Shown: in pieces, positions 16,121 to 22,840 of the stretch | Layout of the letters: every line of letters begins with the position of its first letter | How positions within the stretch are numbered: position 1 is the stretch's first letter | Assembly: GCA_021152555.1 (NCBI GenBank) | Contig: JAGKVE010000028.1 | Location: forward strand, 1 to 26,142 | Length of the DNA stretch: 26,142 bases | Direction: 5' to 3' | From: Bacteroidia bacterium | GTDB lineage: Bacteria > Bacteroidota > Bacteroidia > Bacteroidales > Paludibacteraceae | Notes under the pieces: model-generated | Databases searched by the model: none | Seen by the model: the letters and a program-made list of their open reading frames with translations, nothing else | Told to the model about the DNA's origin: nothing | Program-made: the position numbers and the translations under genes

Positions 16121-16199
16121 GCGGGCAACAATGAGGGCTGCCCGCACTCGCGCGGCGCACTTACTCCTTCGAATGTCCCCCGGACATTCTCGGTGCGCC
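16121..16199. repeat. Two strong stem-loops downstream of the 5S remnant
   Basis: GGCGCAC (16154-16160) pairs with GTGCGCC (16193-16199) around an inner stem GAATGTCC-CCC-GGACATTC (16171-16189). A second stem, GCGGGCA (16121-16127) with TGCCCGC (16139-16145), lies beyond. The region is much richer in G+C than its neighbours and may be the native trailer of a ribosomal operon. No T-run follows either stem. Confidence 0.6.
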
Positions 16200-16220
16200 T
16201 TAACCGCTTCTTAGCCGCAA

Positions 16221-16322
16221 GGGCACGATTATTTCACCACACAACGCAGTGCAGTACCATCGGCGATGCTGAGCTTAACGACCCTGTTCGGAATGGGAAG
16301 GGGTGGGATCTCAGCGCTATAT
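16221..16322 (-). pseudogene. 5S rRNA remnant lacking the 5' strand of helix I
   Basis: The minus strand carries the 5S core: ATAGCG, GATCCCACCCCTTCCCATTC, CCGAACAGGGTCGTTAAGC and CGCCGATGGTACTGC, followed by GTGGTGAAATAATCGTGCCC. Helix II (GCTGAG with CTCAGC) and helix III (CCC with GGG) are intact. The 3' strand of helix I, TCGTGCCC, would need a 5' partner like GGGCACGA, but the sequence before ATAGCG is AAAAGCAAAAT, which does not pair. No 23S, 16S or tRNA gene is nearby; the aldehyde dehydrogenase stop codon is only about 25 bp upstream. A functional isolated 5S gene cannot be fully excluded. Confidence 0.75.
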
Positions 16323-16347
16323 TTTGCTTTTAATTTGATTTCCTAAA

Positions 16348-17706
16348 TCAAAGCAGGTTTTTTACTAACTTGAATAGCCGGTACGGCATATAGCGGAACG
16401 GCATATCTATCCACGTCGGCGTAGTGACCACCGAACGGCAGTGGCTGAAAGCAAGGAACGAATCTTTACCGTGGTAGCACGACATACCGGAGTTGCCAAC
16501 GCCGCCGAACGGAATATGATTGTTCACTATGTGCATAATCGTGTCATTGATACATGTGCCGCCCGCAGAGGTATGTTGCAGCATATAATCGCCATCCGTC
16601 CCGAAATAGTATAGCGCCAACGGTTTTTCGCGATGAACCACAAATGACGCTGCCTCCGCAATGCCGGAAAAGGTCATTACGGGGAATATAGGTCCGAATA
16701 TCTCCTCTTGCATCACAGGCGCATCCGCTGACACATCGGTCAATATAGTCGGTGAGAAGAACCTCTCCTTGGCATCCATTTTGCCGCCGTAGTAGATTTT
16801 GCCGTCTTGCAGATAACCGCTCAACCGCGCAAATGCCTTATCGCTCACGATACGCACAAAATGCTTGGCTTCTTGCTGATTTTGCCCCAATAAGTGGTCA
16901 AAGGCTTTTGCCAACAGCGCAAGGAACTCGTCTTTAACGTCTTCATGCACAAGCAGATAGTCGGGCGCAATACAGGTCTGACCGGCGTTAAGCAGTTTAC
17001 CCCATGCCACTCGCTTGGCGGCTACTTTTAGGTTGGCAGTCTTATCTATAATACAGGGACTCTTTCCGCCCAACTCCAATACAACGGGGGTTAAATGTTT
17101 GGCTGCCGCCTCCATCACTTTCTTACCTAAATCCGGGCTGCCGGTAAAGAATATCATATCCCACCGCGCCTCGAGAAGCATCTGATTAACCTCTCGGTGT
17201 CCTTCCACGATGGCGATATATTCCTCAGGGAAAGTGGCTTGGATCATCTGTACTAACACTGCCGACACATTAGGAACGTACGGCGAGGGCTTGAGCATTG
17301 CGGTGCAACCTGCCGATATGGCCCCCACCAAAGGGTTGAGGAGCAGTTGCACAGGGTAGTTCCACGGGGCAATAATAAGTGCATTTCCCAAGGGTTCTTT
17401 CACCACCTTGCTCCTTCCGGGCATGATTGCTACAGGGGAACACTTCCGTTCCGGCTTTGCCCACCGAGAGAGGTGACGCAGATGGGCACGTATCTCGCTA
17501 TATACAATGCTGATTTCGGTCAGATAAGCCTCTTCGTAAGACTTATGCAAATCCTGCCAAAGGGCGTCTGTCAGCGGCTTTTCATACTGTTTGATTGCTC
17601 CTTGCAGCGCACGAAGCATATCCTTGCGAAAACGCAAATCTAAGGTCTTACCAGACTGAAAGTAAGCCCGTTGTGTGTCGTGAATGCGTGTGATAGTTGC
17701 TTGCAT
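16348..17706 (-). CDS. Aldehyde dehydrogenase, class-3/fatty-aldehyde type
   Basis: NAD(P)-dependent oxidation of aldehydes to acids. The 452-residue product is short, like class-3 and YwdH/fatty-aldehyde enzymes. It has PWNYPVQLLLNPLVGAISAG (114-133), FFTGSPDLGK (186-195), catalytic base E211 in ELGGKS, nucleophile C245 in NAGQTCIAPDY and EEIFGPIFP near residue 330. The C-terminal tail after GKDSFLAFSHCRSV is a short basic/hydrophobic segment (FRYMPYRLFKLVKNLL) that may associate with the membrane. It starts 5 bp after the short-chain dehydrogenase stop, and the two probably form an operon for alcohol/aldehyde oxidation. Confidence 0.93.
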   Translation of the reverse strand: MQATITRIHDTQRAYFQSGKTLDLRFRKDMLRALQGAIKQYEKPLTDALWQDLHKSYEEAYLTEISIVYSEIRAHLRHLSRWAKPERKCSPVAIMPGRSKVVKEPLGNALIIAPWNYPVQLLLNPLVGAISAGCTAMLKPSPYVPNVSAVLVQMIQATFPEEYIAIVEGHREVNQMLLEARWDMIFFTGSPDLGKKVMEAAAKHLTPVVLELGGKSPCIIDKTANLKVAAKRVAWGKLLNAGQTCIAPDYLLVHEDVKDEFLALLAKAFDHLLGQNQQEAKHFVRIVSDKAFARLSGYLQDGKIYYGGKMDAKERFFSPTILTDVSADAPVMQEEIFGPIFPVMTFSGIAEAASFVVHREKPLALYYFGTDGDYMLQHTSAGGTCINDTIMHIVNNHIPFGGVGNSGMSCYHGKDSFLAFSHCRSVVTTPTWIDMPFRYMPYRLFKLVKNLL

Positions 17707-17711
17707 AGCGG

Positions 17712-18521
17712 TTATTTTCTTCCTGTGAAATGATCCATTGCACTGAATATCCCGAACACCGTACCGAAGAGAAAATCAAAGACGCACGTCGGCAATATGC
17801 CTTGCATAAAACGCACAAAATGAAATCCCCACGGTAGACCGCAGAAATCTTGGTTGCGCTCTATGGCGCGGATGATTTTCTTGCTTGTTTTCTCAGGATC
17901 GAGAATGGGGAATATAGGGGACTGCACACCATCAAACATACCCGTGTTGATGTAATAAGGCGCGATCGTGGTGATATGCACGTTTTTATTCATCTGTTGC
18001 AGTTCGATACGCACCGAATCACTCCACCCTATCACTGCCCACTTGCTCGCAGCATAGACCGACATCTTCGGATTGCTAATCATTCCTGCCTCCGATGCAA
18101 TGTTGCATATATGCCCTTCGTTCGCGTCCAACATAGGTTGCAACGCTTGGAGAGACAGTACCATCGGAGCGATTGTGTTCACGCCGAAAGTCAAACGAAC
18201 GTCAGCTATCGTGTTCTTGTTGAAGGTTTGGTTGCCACGCACTATACCCGCACAGTTTATCAGCACGCCCACGCGCTCAAACCGTTGCAGCACATCTTTA
18301 TAGGTCTTTACCACCAACTCGTCATTGGTCACATCTACCTCATAAGTCTGTACCGAACCATATTGGCGCAAATCGGCTGCAGCAACCTCCAACGATTTAG
18401 GATTCATATCCCAGATAATCAGGTTGGCTGCACCTTTCTCCAAACAGATTTTGCCCATGATTTTACCTATCCCCGAAGCACCGCCGGTGATGAGGACATT
18501 CTTTCCTTTAATCTTTGTCAT
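17712..18521 (-). CDS. Short-chain dehydrogenase/reductase (SDR)
   Basis: The 269-residue product has the classical SDR motifs: TGGASGIG (12-19) for NAD(P), D38 region IIWDMN suggesting NAD preference, NCAG (89-92), catalytic S143 and Y156-x3-K160 in YAASK. The C-terminus (FHFVRFMQGILPTCVFDFLFGTVFGIF) is hydrophobic, as in RDH/DHRS-like retinol-type dehydrogenases and other membrane-associated SDRs. It is the first gene of a pair with the aldehyde dehydrogenase, so the two could act in succession on a lipid-like alcohol. A -7 box TAACTTTG lies at 18579-18572 without a clear -33 TTG. Confidence 0.93.
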   Translation of the reverse strand: MTKIKGKNVLITGGASGIGKIMGKICLEKGAANLIIWDMNPKSLEVAAADLRQYGSVQTYEVDVTNDELVVKTYKDVLQRFERVGVLINCAGIVRGNQTFNKNTIADVRLTFGVNTIAPMVLSLQALQPMLDANEGHICNIASEAGMISNPKMSVYAASKWAVIGWSDSVRIELQQMNKNVHITTIAPYYINTGMFDGVQSPIFPILDPEKTSKKIIRAIERNQDFCGLPWGFHFVRFMQGILPTCVFDFLFGTVFGIFSAMDHFTGRK

Positions 18522-18571
18522 ACCTTAATAACAATTTATACGCTTTAATCATTTATAAGACTAACGTGCTG

Positions 18572-18579
18572 CAAAGTTA
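18572..18579 (-). promoter_or_regulatory. -7 box upstream of the SDR-aldehyde dehydrogenase pair
   Basis: TAACTTTG on the minus strand matches TAnnTTTG, about 50 bp before the ATG at 18521. The trinucleotide 20 nt upstream is ACG rather than TTG, so it is weaker than the other promoters here. Confidence 0.5.
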
Positions 18580-18600
18580 TACTTTTTATTTCGAATAAAC

Positions 18601-18633
18601 GTTCAGTAATAACAAAAAAGTACTTTTTTGAAC
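18601..18633. repeat. AT-rich perfect palindrome
   Basis: CAAAAAAGTACTTTTTTG (18613-18630) is an 18-bp perfect palindrome, with an outer GTTCA (18601-18605) and TGAAC (18629-18633) pair. Its T-run could terminate transcription on either strand, but no gene clearly ends here. Confidence 0.5.
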
Positions 18634-18659
18634 TATATTATGCAGCAACCCATAAGGAG

Positions 18660-18960
18660 TTCTATGTGCGGGCAACGGTGAGGGAAGGCGGTCGCTCCTA
18701 CCCTGTACGTCGCTACCCTTCGTGCCTATCGGCAGCGCGACCGGCAAGGGATCGCGCGTTCTATGTTCCGCGCTTAGTCCTCGGTGTGGGAACACCTCGG
18801 GCGCGAAACTCGGAGTGCCATTCAAGGCACTCCTTCACCCACAACGCGTGCAGACCTGCACTGCATTGCGGTAGAGGAGGGAGACGCCACTTTGAGAACC
18901 TCTGAGATTCGTCTTGGGGGTTCTTTGTATAGCATGTCCGGCGATGCAAGCGGTAAGCCG
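18660..18960. other. G+C-rich, hairpin-rich segment of unknown nature
   Basis: About 300 bp at roughly 60% G+C (hand count of 18661-18720: 37 of 60) between A+T-rich flanks. It contains the hairpins GGTGT-GGGA-ACACC (18783-18796) and GAGTGCC-ATTCAA-GGCACTC (18813-18832), and short frames on both strands, including a minus frame 18822-18935 encoding MLYKEPPRRISEVLKVASPS and onward (37 residues). GCGGGCAACGGTGAGGG at 18668 resembles GCGGGCAACAATGAGGG at 16121. It does not match the consensus of tRNA, tmRNA, RNase P or rRNA that I know. It may be a dispersed non-coding repeat. Confidence 0.45.
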
Positions 18961-19065
18961 ACCCCATCCTATAAAGAAATTTTGCGGAGCATAGACAAAG
19001 CCGTGAGCGAAGCGAACACCTTATTAAAGAGGGAAAGAAAAAATCGTTTAGTAAGCAAATGGTGA
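18934..19065 (+). CDS. Possible small basic protein (43 residues)
   Basis: A frame from the ATG at 18934 encodes MSGDASGKPTPSYKEILRSI, then DKAVSEANTLLKRERKNRL and ends SKW. From about 18970 base composition returns to the chromosomal average and the sequence reads as one amphipathic helix rich in Lys, Arg and Glu. It ends 5 bp before a 27-bp palindromic terminator-like hairpin, which supports transcription in this direction. No recognised family, ribosome site or TAnnTTTG box was found. Longer versions of the frame from 18784 enter the G+C-rich segment and look spurious. Confidence 0.3.
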   Translation: MSGDASGKPTPSYKEILRSIDKAVSEANTLLKRERKNRLVSKW

Positions 19066-19070
19066 AAACA

Positions 19071-19097
19071 TAAATTGCGGTCAGTGACCGCAATTTA
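19071..19097. terminator. 27-bp palindromic hairpin, likely two-way terminator
   Basis: TAAATTGCGGTCA-G-TGACCGCAATTTA has perfect 13-bp arms with A/T runs at both ends. It lies between the end of the small plus-strand frame (19065) and the end of the minus-strand protease gene (19132), so it can serve both converging transcripts. Confidence 0.75.
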
Positions 19098-19131
19098 TTA
19101 TATGAGATGTTTGATTATCATGGAATAATAT

Positions 19132-21540
19132 CTATCCAATCGGAATAAGTTGCTGAATTCTAATCTTATTTTGTATTTCTGTATAAATATCCTGCTCAGG
19201 AGCTTCTATTGAAACAACTAAAGAATACTTGATTTTCACATCCACTTTAGATTTCCTCGTTTTATACCATCCACTCGAAGGATAAATCGCAAGCAAGTTA
19301 CAATCTGCCAATTCTGCTGCAGAGCACATAATTGCATCAGAAGATATACTTCCTTGATTCCTTCGTTTTATTCCGATTCTCCATCTTCTTCCATCGTTTT
19401 CCATCGGTTCTTCTTCACCTAAATGGCTAACTCGACGTTGAAACTTATTTACAGGTTCCAATGGTTGATTTAATTCAAAATTCAGGCGAATTGACTGATA
19501 CGAATGCTTCTTCATCTTTCCCCTATTTCCAGGATTCGGCTCAACATAATAGGACAACGTAATCTTTACAATCACATCTTGTTCTCCTAGTTCACGTAGA
19601 ATCTCTGAAGGCCATGGCATTTGATAAAGATGCATTCTTGCAAATTTAGGTTCTGCAGAACCATGAGTAAAAGGTTCGAGTTCGCTCTCGGAAATAAAAG
19701 TCACATAATCATCTTGAGAAACAATAGCCTTTCTTTCGTTAGGAACACCATAGCCACATGTATGAACTAGCACATCTTTCTCTAAGACCCCGTTCTTCGT
19801 AAACATATCCTGCATTGCTTCTGTCCACTCCGCAGAATGAATCATTAATGCACGAATAGAAAGAGCTGATAAATTGGGATTGAAATATTTTATTCTTCCA
19901 GCAAGTCTTGCTGCTAATGCTGTTGCAGCACTCGTCCCATTAAATCCTTGAAAAAGGTGAGCGGACATTTGTGCATTTGCTGCATCCAACATTAGGTCCT
20001 CAGTCGTATTCAAAAGACCTTGATTATCAAGATAAGCATTTCCCCCTTCAAATACGATTTCCGGTTTTATCGGAGCATTCGTTCCCCATTGAACTGAGGT
20101 TCTGCTGTATGGAGATATTCCTCCCGCTGGAGCCAATACATTTTCACCATTATGCCATTGTGCACAAATAGCTACTTTGTTTGTATATGCCCCTACCGTT
20201 ATTGCATTCCAAGATTGTGCAGGATCTAAAATAGGATTATTTAGTAGATAATCCGGGTATTTTACAGCAAATGTTTCATCTTGACTATTACCTGCAGAAA
20301 CAAATAACAACGAATCAGCCCGTCCTCCATTATACAAAGATTGATCTATAGCAGCAGATACCGACGATGCCATTCCGTCCAACGATTCTGTCTTAAGAGT
20401 GACAGCAGAACACATTATATGCACATTATTACTCCGAGCCTTACTAATTGCTTCTTCCGTCGTTACTGCATAAAATGAAATCTCATGTCCTTCATCATTA
20501 TCCGGCAATACCTTAACTGAAAGTAAATCATTTGTTATCGGATTCGATCCGCTATTATAAATAGTGTCAGTCAAATCTCCGTATAATGCCAAGCTTGCCA
20601 TGGATGTTCCGTGATTCGCCCTATCTCTAATAGAATCAACAACTGTTAAGCATCTATCTCCTGTAATAAATTCAGTCAAAAGAGGGTGATTGAAATTAAC
20701 TCCCGAATCAAGGATTCCTACCCTAACTAATGGCTCATTTTCTTTGAGTGTATTCTCTATAATTAAATCACACCACTCTTTTTCTTCTCTAATACTACCA
20801 GCATAAGATAGAACCGATGGTTTTCTATATCTGCGAATCTCAGAAATATTAGGAATAGAATATACTATTTGTTGGAGTTGATGTTTTGTGGCTTTGACAA
20901 GCAAGACTATAATACTCTCGAAAACTAATGTCTTATTGCCAACTTCTACTTCAATAGAATCTAAAATATAATTAATTTTATCCTCATCAAAATTTTCTCT
21001 CAACAACCATATTTCGTATTCACATTTCTGTTCTTCTGGTACAGATTCCAAAAACAAGGCATCGTCTTTTATAACAATAAAATCTTGTATTCTGGCAGCC
21101 TGAATATTTTCAATAGAATTTATTAATGGGAGGTTTTTTCGTTTTTGGTTCTCTTCCGGCTCAATCACATATTGGTCAATTTTCTTCTCCAGCCATTTTT
21201 CCTTCTGTTTAGGAACGAATAGTGTAGCCTGAAGAGTTTCTTTCTCTTCTGAAATTGAACGAATATTCATTATACGAGCACCATTAGTAGTATCTAATGA
21301 ATGCATCGTATCTGCTTTGGGATCAAACTCTACATCTAAATAAGCACCTATAGAACTTTCTTCTCCCAATATTGCATTTTGCTGTTCCTCAAAAAGTCGG
21401 AATGCCTCCTGATACTTTTCCTTTAGGGTATGGGCGTGAGTAAGTGCATCTCTTTGAGGTATTTCTTTTTTACCCCCTCCTACTCCTTTATAATCAACGA
21501 CTATTGGAGCCGATAATGTTATGTGACTATGCTCGCTCAT
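19132..21540 (-). CDS. ietS: IetS-like subtilisin-family serine protease
   Basis: The 802-residue product has a complete subtilase (S8) triad: D278 in VRVGILDSGV, H310 in RANHGTSMAS and S537 in FNGTSAATALA, plus the oxyanion N418 in FVSAGNSQ. About 265 residues precede the catalytic domain and about 200 follow. There is no signal peptide, so it should act in the cytoplasm, unlike secreted subtilases. It starts 6 bp after an AAA+ ATPase gene. AAA+ ATPase plus large cytoplasmic subtilase is the IetAS architecture, first named from an Agrobacterium plasmid and later reported as an antiphage system. The ATPase probably controls the protease, which may cleave cell or phage proteins on infection. 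Naming rests on architecture and gene order. Confidence 0.8.
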   Translation of the reverse strand: MSEHSHITLSAPIVVDYKGVGGGKKEIPQRDALTHAHTLKEKYQEAFRLFEEQQNAILGEESSIGAYLDVEFDPKADTMHSLDTTNGARIMNIRSISEEKETLQATLFVPKQKEKWLEKKIDQYVIEPEENQKRKNLPLINSIENIQAARIQDFIVIKDDALFLESVPEEQKCEYEIWLLRENFDEDKINYILDSIEVEVGNKTLVFESIIVLLVKATKHQLQQIVYSIPNISEIRRYRKPSVLSYAGSIREEKEWCDLIIENTLKENEPLVRVGILDSGVNFNHPLLTEFITGDRCLTVVDSIRDRANHGTSMASLALYGDLTDTIYNSGSNPITNDLLSVKVLPDNDEGHEISFYAVTTEEAISKARSNNVHIMCSAVTLKTESLDGMASSVSAAIDQSLYNGGRADSLLFVSAGNSQDETFAVKYPDYLLNNPILDPAQSWNAITVGAYTNKVAICAQWHNGENVLAPAGGISPYSRTSVQWGTNAPIKPEIVFEGGNAYLDNQGLLNTTEDLMLDAANAQMSAHLFQGFNGTSAATALAARLAGRIKYFNPNLSALSIRALMIHSAEWTEAMQDMFTKNGVLEKDVLVHTCGYGVPNERKAIVSQDDYVTFISESELEPFTHGSAEPKFARMHLYQMPWPSEILRELGEQDVIVKITLSYYVEPNPGNRGKMKKHSYQSIRLNFELNQPLEPVNKFQRRVSHLGEEEPMENDGRRWRIGIKRRNQGSISSDAIMCSAAELADCNLLAIYPSSGWYKTRKSKVDVKIKYSLVVSIEAPEQDIYTEIQNKIRIQQLIPIG

Positions 21541-21546
21541 ATATAA

Positions 21547-22509
21547 TTAGGCTGACATAATTTGAGAATGCTTCTGTTCTATCGCTTGAATTACTATATT
21601 ATCAGTCAACTGTTGTTCACTTAATATTGACTCTTTTATAGAATCAGCACAAACAGATGTTATCTCTGCATGGCTTCGTCCTTCCAATGCTTTTGCAATC
21701 TTATCAATATGCAAATCAGGTGTGGTAAATGGCTCCAACTGAGTTTTTAACAATATTTCTATTTGCTGCTGATCTGGTAATTGATATTCTATAACATCAT
21801 CAAAACGGCGGAATAATGCAGTGTCCAGTACTTCCTTTGCATTTGTAGCTGCAACAATTATACTATCCGAATCGTCTCGCTCCATTAATTGCAGGAATGT
21901 ATTAAGAATACGTCGCATCTCGCCAACCTCATTCTCCATACCACGCTGCATTCCGATAGCATCAAATTCATCAAACAAATAAATGCCACGTACGTTCGAT
22001 ATTAAGTCAAAAATTTTACTCAACTTAAGACTTGTCTCGCCCATATATTTTGTTATAACTTTCTCCATACGTACTACATACAGAGGAAGATGTAACTCAT
22101 TAGCAAGGATTGATGCTGTCATTGTCTTACCTGTACCAGAAGGTCCTGCAAGTAAGATTTTATTTCGGTTGCTTAGATTGTTTTGATACAATAAATCTCG
22201 ATGGATATACTCTTTGATAATTCGTGATATCTTCGACTTAATCACTTCGCTACAAATCAAATCAGAAAGCCGATACGAATTATCTACGCTCAACACATAT
22301 TCGGAAACATCCATATTCAGAGGAGCAAGAGAACGAACTAGACGCACCCCCGTATTGGATTTTATCAGATCCGCAATGGAACGTGATAAAATAGTATGAC
22401 CCGACCTCGCCTCAACTGCGGCAATTTGCATTGCCACCTCTTTGAAGCGCTTGTCGTCTCCTTCTAAATGACTCTTAACTAAAGCCAATATTTGATTTGC
22501 ATTAGGCAT
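21547..22509 (-). CDS. ietA: IetA-like AAA+ ATPase
   Basis: The 320-residue product has an N-terminal helical region (1-85) and one AAA+ module: Walker A GPSGTGKT (122-129), Walker B YLFDEFD (177-183), sensor-1 N223 in AATNAKE, and arginine-finger region FRRFDD (233-238), as in FtsH/proteasome-type classical AAA proteins. It is the first gene of a two-gene operon with the subtilase, spacing 6 bp. Size and partner fit IetA of the IetAS antiphage system. A promoter with twin palindromes lies directly upstream. Alternative: a general protease-unfoldase pair, less likely given the neighbours. Confidence 0.8.
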   Translation of the reverse strand: MPNANQILALVKSHLEGDDKRFKEVAMQIAAVEARSGHTILSRSIADLIKSNTGVRLVRSLAPLNMDVSEYVLSVDNSYRLSDLICSEVIKSKISRIIKEYIHRDLLYQNNLSNRNKILLAGPSGTGKTMTASILANELHLPLYVVRMEKVITKYMGETSLKLSKIFDLISNVRGIYLFDEFDAIGMQRGMENEVGEMRRILNTFLQLMERDDSDSIIVAATNAKEVLDTALFRRFDDVIEYQLPDQQQIEILLKTQLEPFTTPDLHIDKIAKALEGRSHAEITSVCADSIKESILSEQQLTDNIVIQAIEQKHSQIMSA

Positions 22510-22531
22510 AATAACAAGTTTACAATCTCAA

Positions 22532-22612
22532 TCGCCACTATCGGCAAATAAATTTGCCGCAAAGGTACAATTTTTTTTTCATATATGCAAATAAATTTGC
22601 ATTTTGTGGCGA
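22532..22612 (-). promoter_or_regulatory. ietAS promoter with two palindromic operator-like sites
   Basis: TTG (22590-22588), 20 nt, TACCTTTG (22567-22560) on the minus strand. Two palindromes share the 14-bp core GCAAATAAATTTGC: site I CGGCAAATAAATTTGCCG (22542-22559) covers the likely transcription start, and site II TGCAAATAAATTTGCA (22586-22601) covers the -33 box. Centres are 43 bp apart, about four helical turns. An outer inverted pair, TCGCCAC (22532-22538) and GTGGCGA (22606-22612), encloses both. Confidence 0.7.
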
Positions 22613-22708
22613 CTTGAGCGGGTTATGATGCAGAAAAATGAAAAATATTCACCAGTTGTATAAAAATAACTACTTATTACGGAAAATTTGCAATACACTA
22701 AAAAGGTG

Positions 22709-22746
22709 ATCGACAACGTTCTATCGCGGAGCGTTGTCGATTTTTT
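22709..22746 (+). terminator. Hairpin with T-run (terminator)
   Basis: ATCGACAACG (22709-22718) pairs with CGTTGTCGAT (22732-22741), followed by T residues to 22746 on the plus strand. No plus-strand gene leads into it. On the minus strand it may end the DUF2971-PIN operon (stop at 22841), where a T-run follows only after five bases. Confidence 0.65.
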
Positions 22747-22764
22747 ATCTATTATTTAGAGCCG

Positions 22765-22801
22765 CTATAAGATTATGAATAAAATACATTAGATCTTATA
22801 G
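22765..22801. repeat. 9-bp inverted repeat downstream of the PIN-like gene
   Basis: CTATAAGAT (22765-22773) and ATCTTATAG (22793-22801) are perfect inverted repeats with a 19-nt loop, 40 bp past the minus-strand gene end. Function unknown; the rest of 22613-22840 holds no coding frame that I can support. Confidence 0.5.
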
Positions 22802-22840
22802 GTTATTAAAGCAAAATGAAAGAAAGAAAAAATACTCTTA

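Noticed and set aside
16077..16160. A 28-residue N-terminal extension of the methionine sulfoxide reductase
   Set aside because: The extension is read from the structured G+C-rich 5S trailer, and the enzyme family begins at the internal ATG at 16076.
18586..18825. Minus-strand frame of 79 residues in the G+C-rich segment
   Set aside because: Arg/Pro-rich translation typical of non-coding G+C-rich DNA, with no start signal; described as part of the segment instead.
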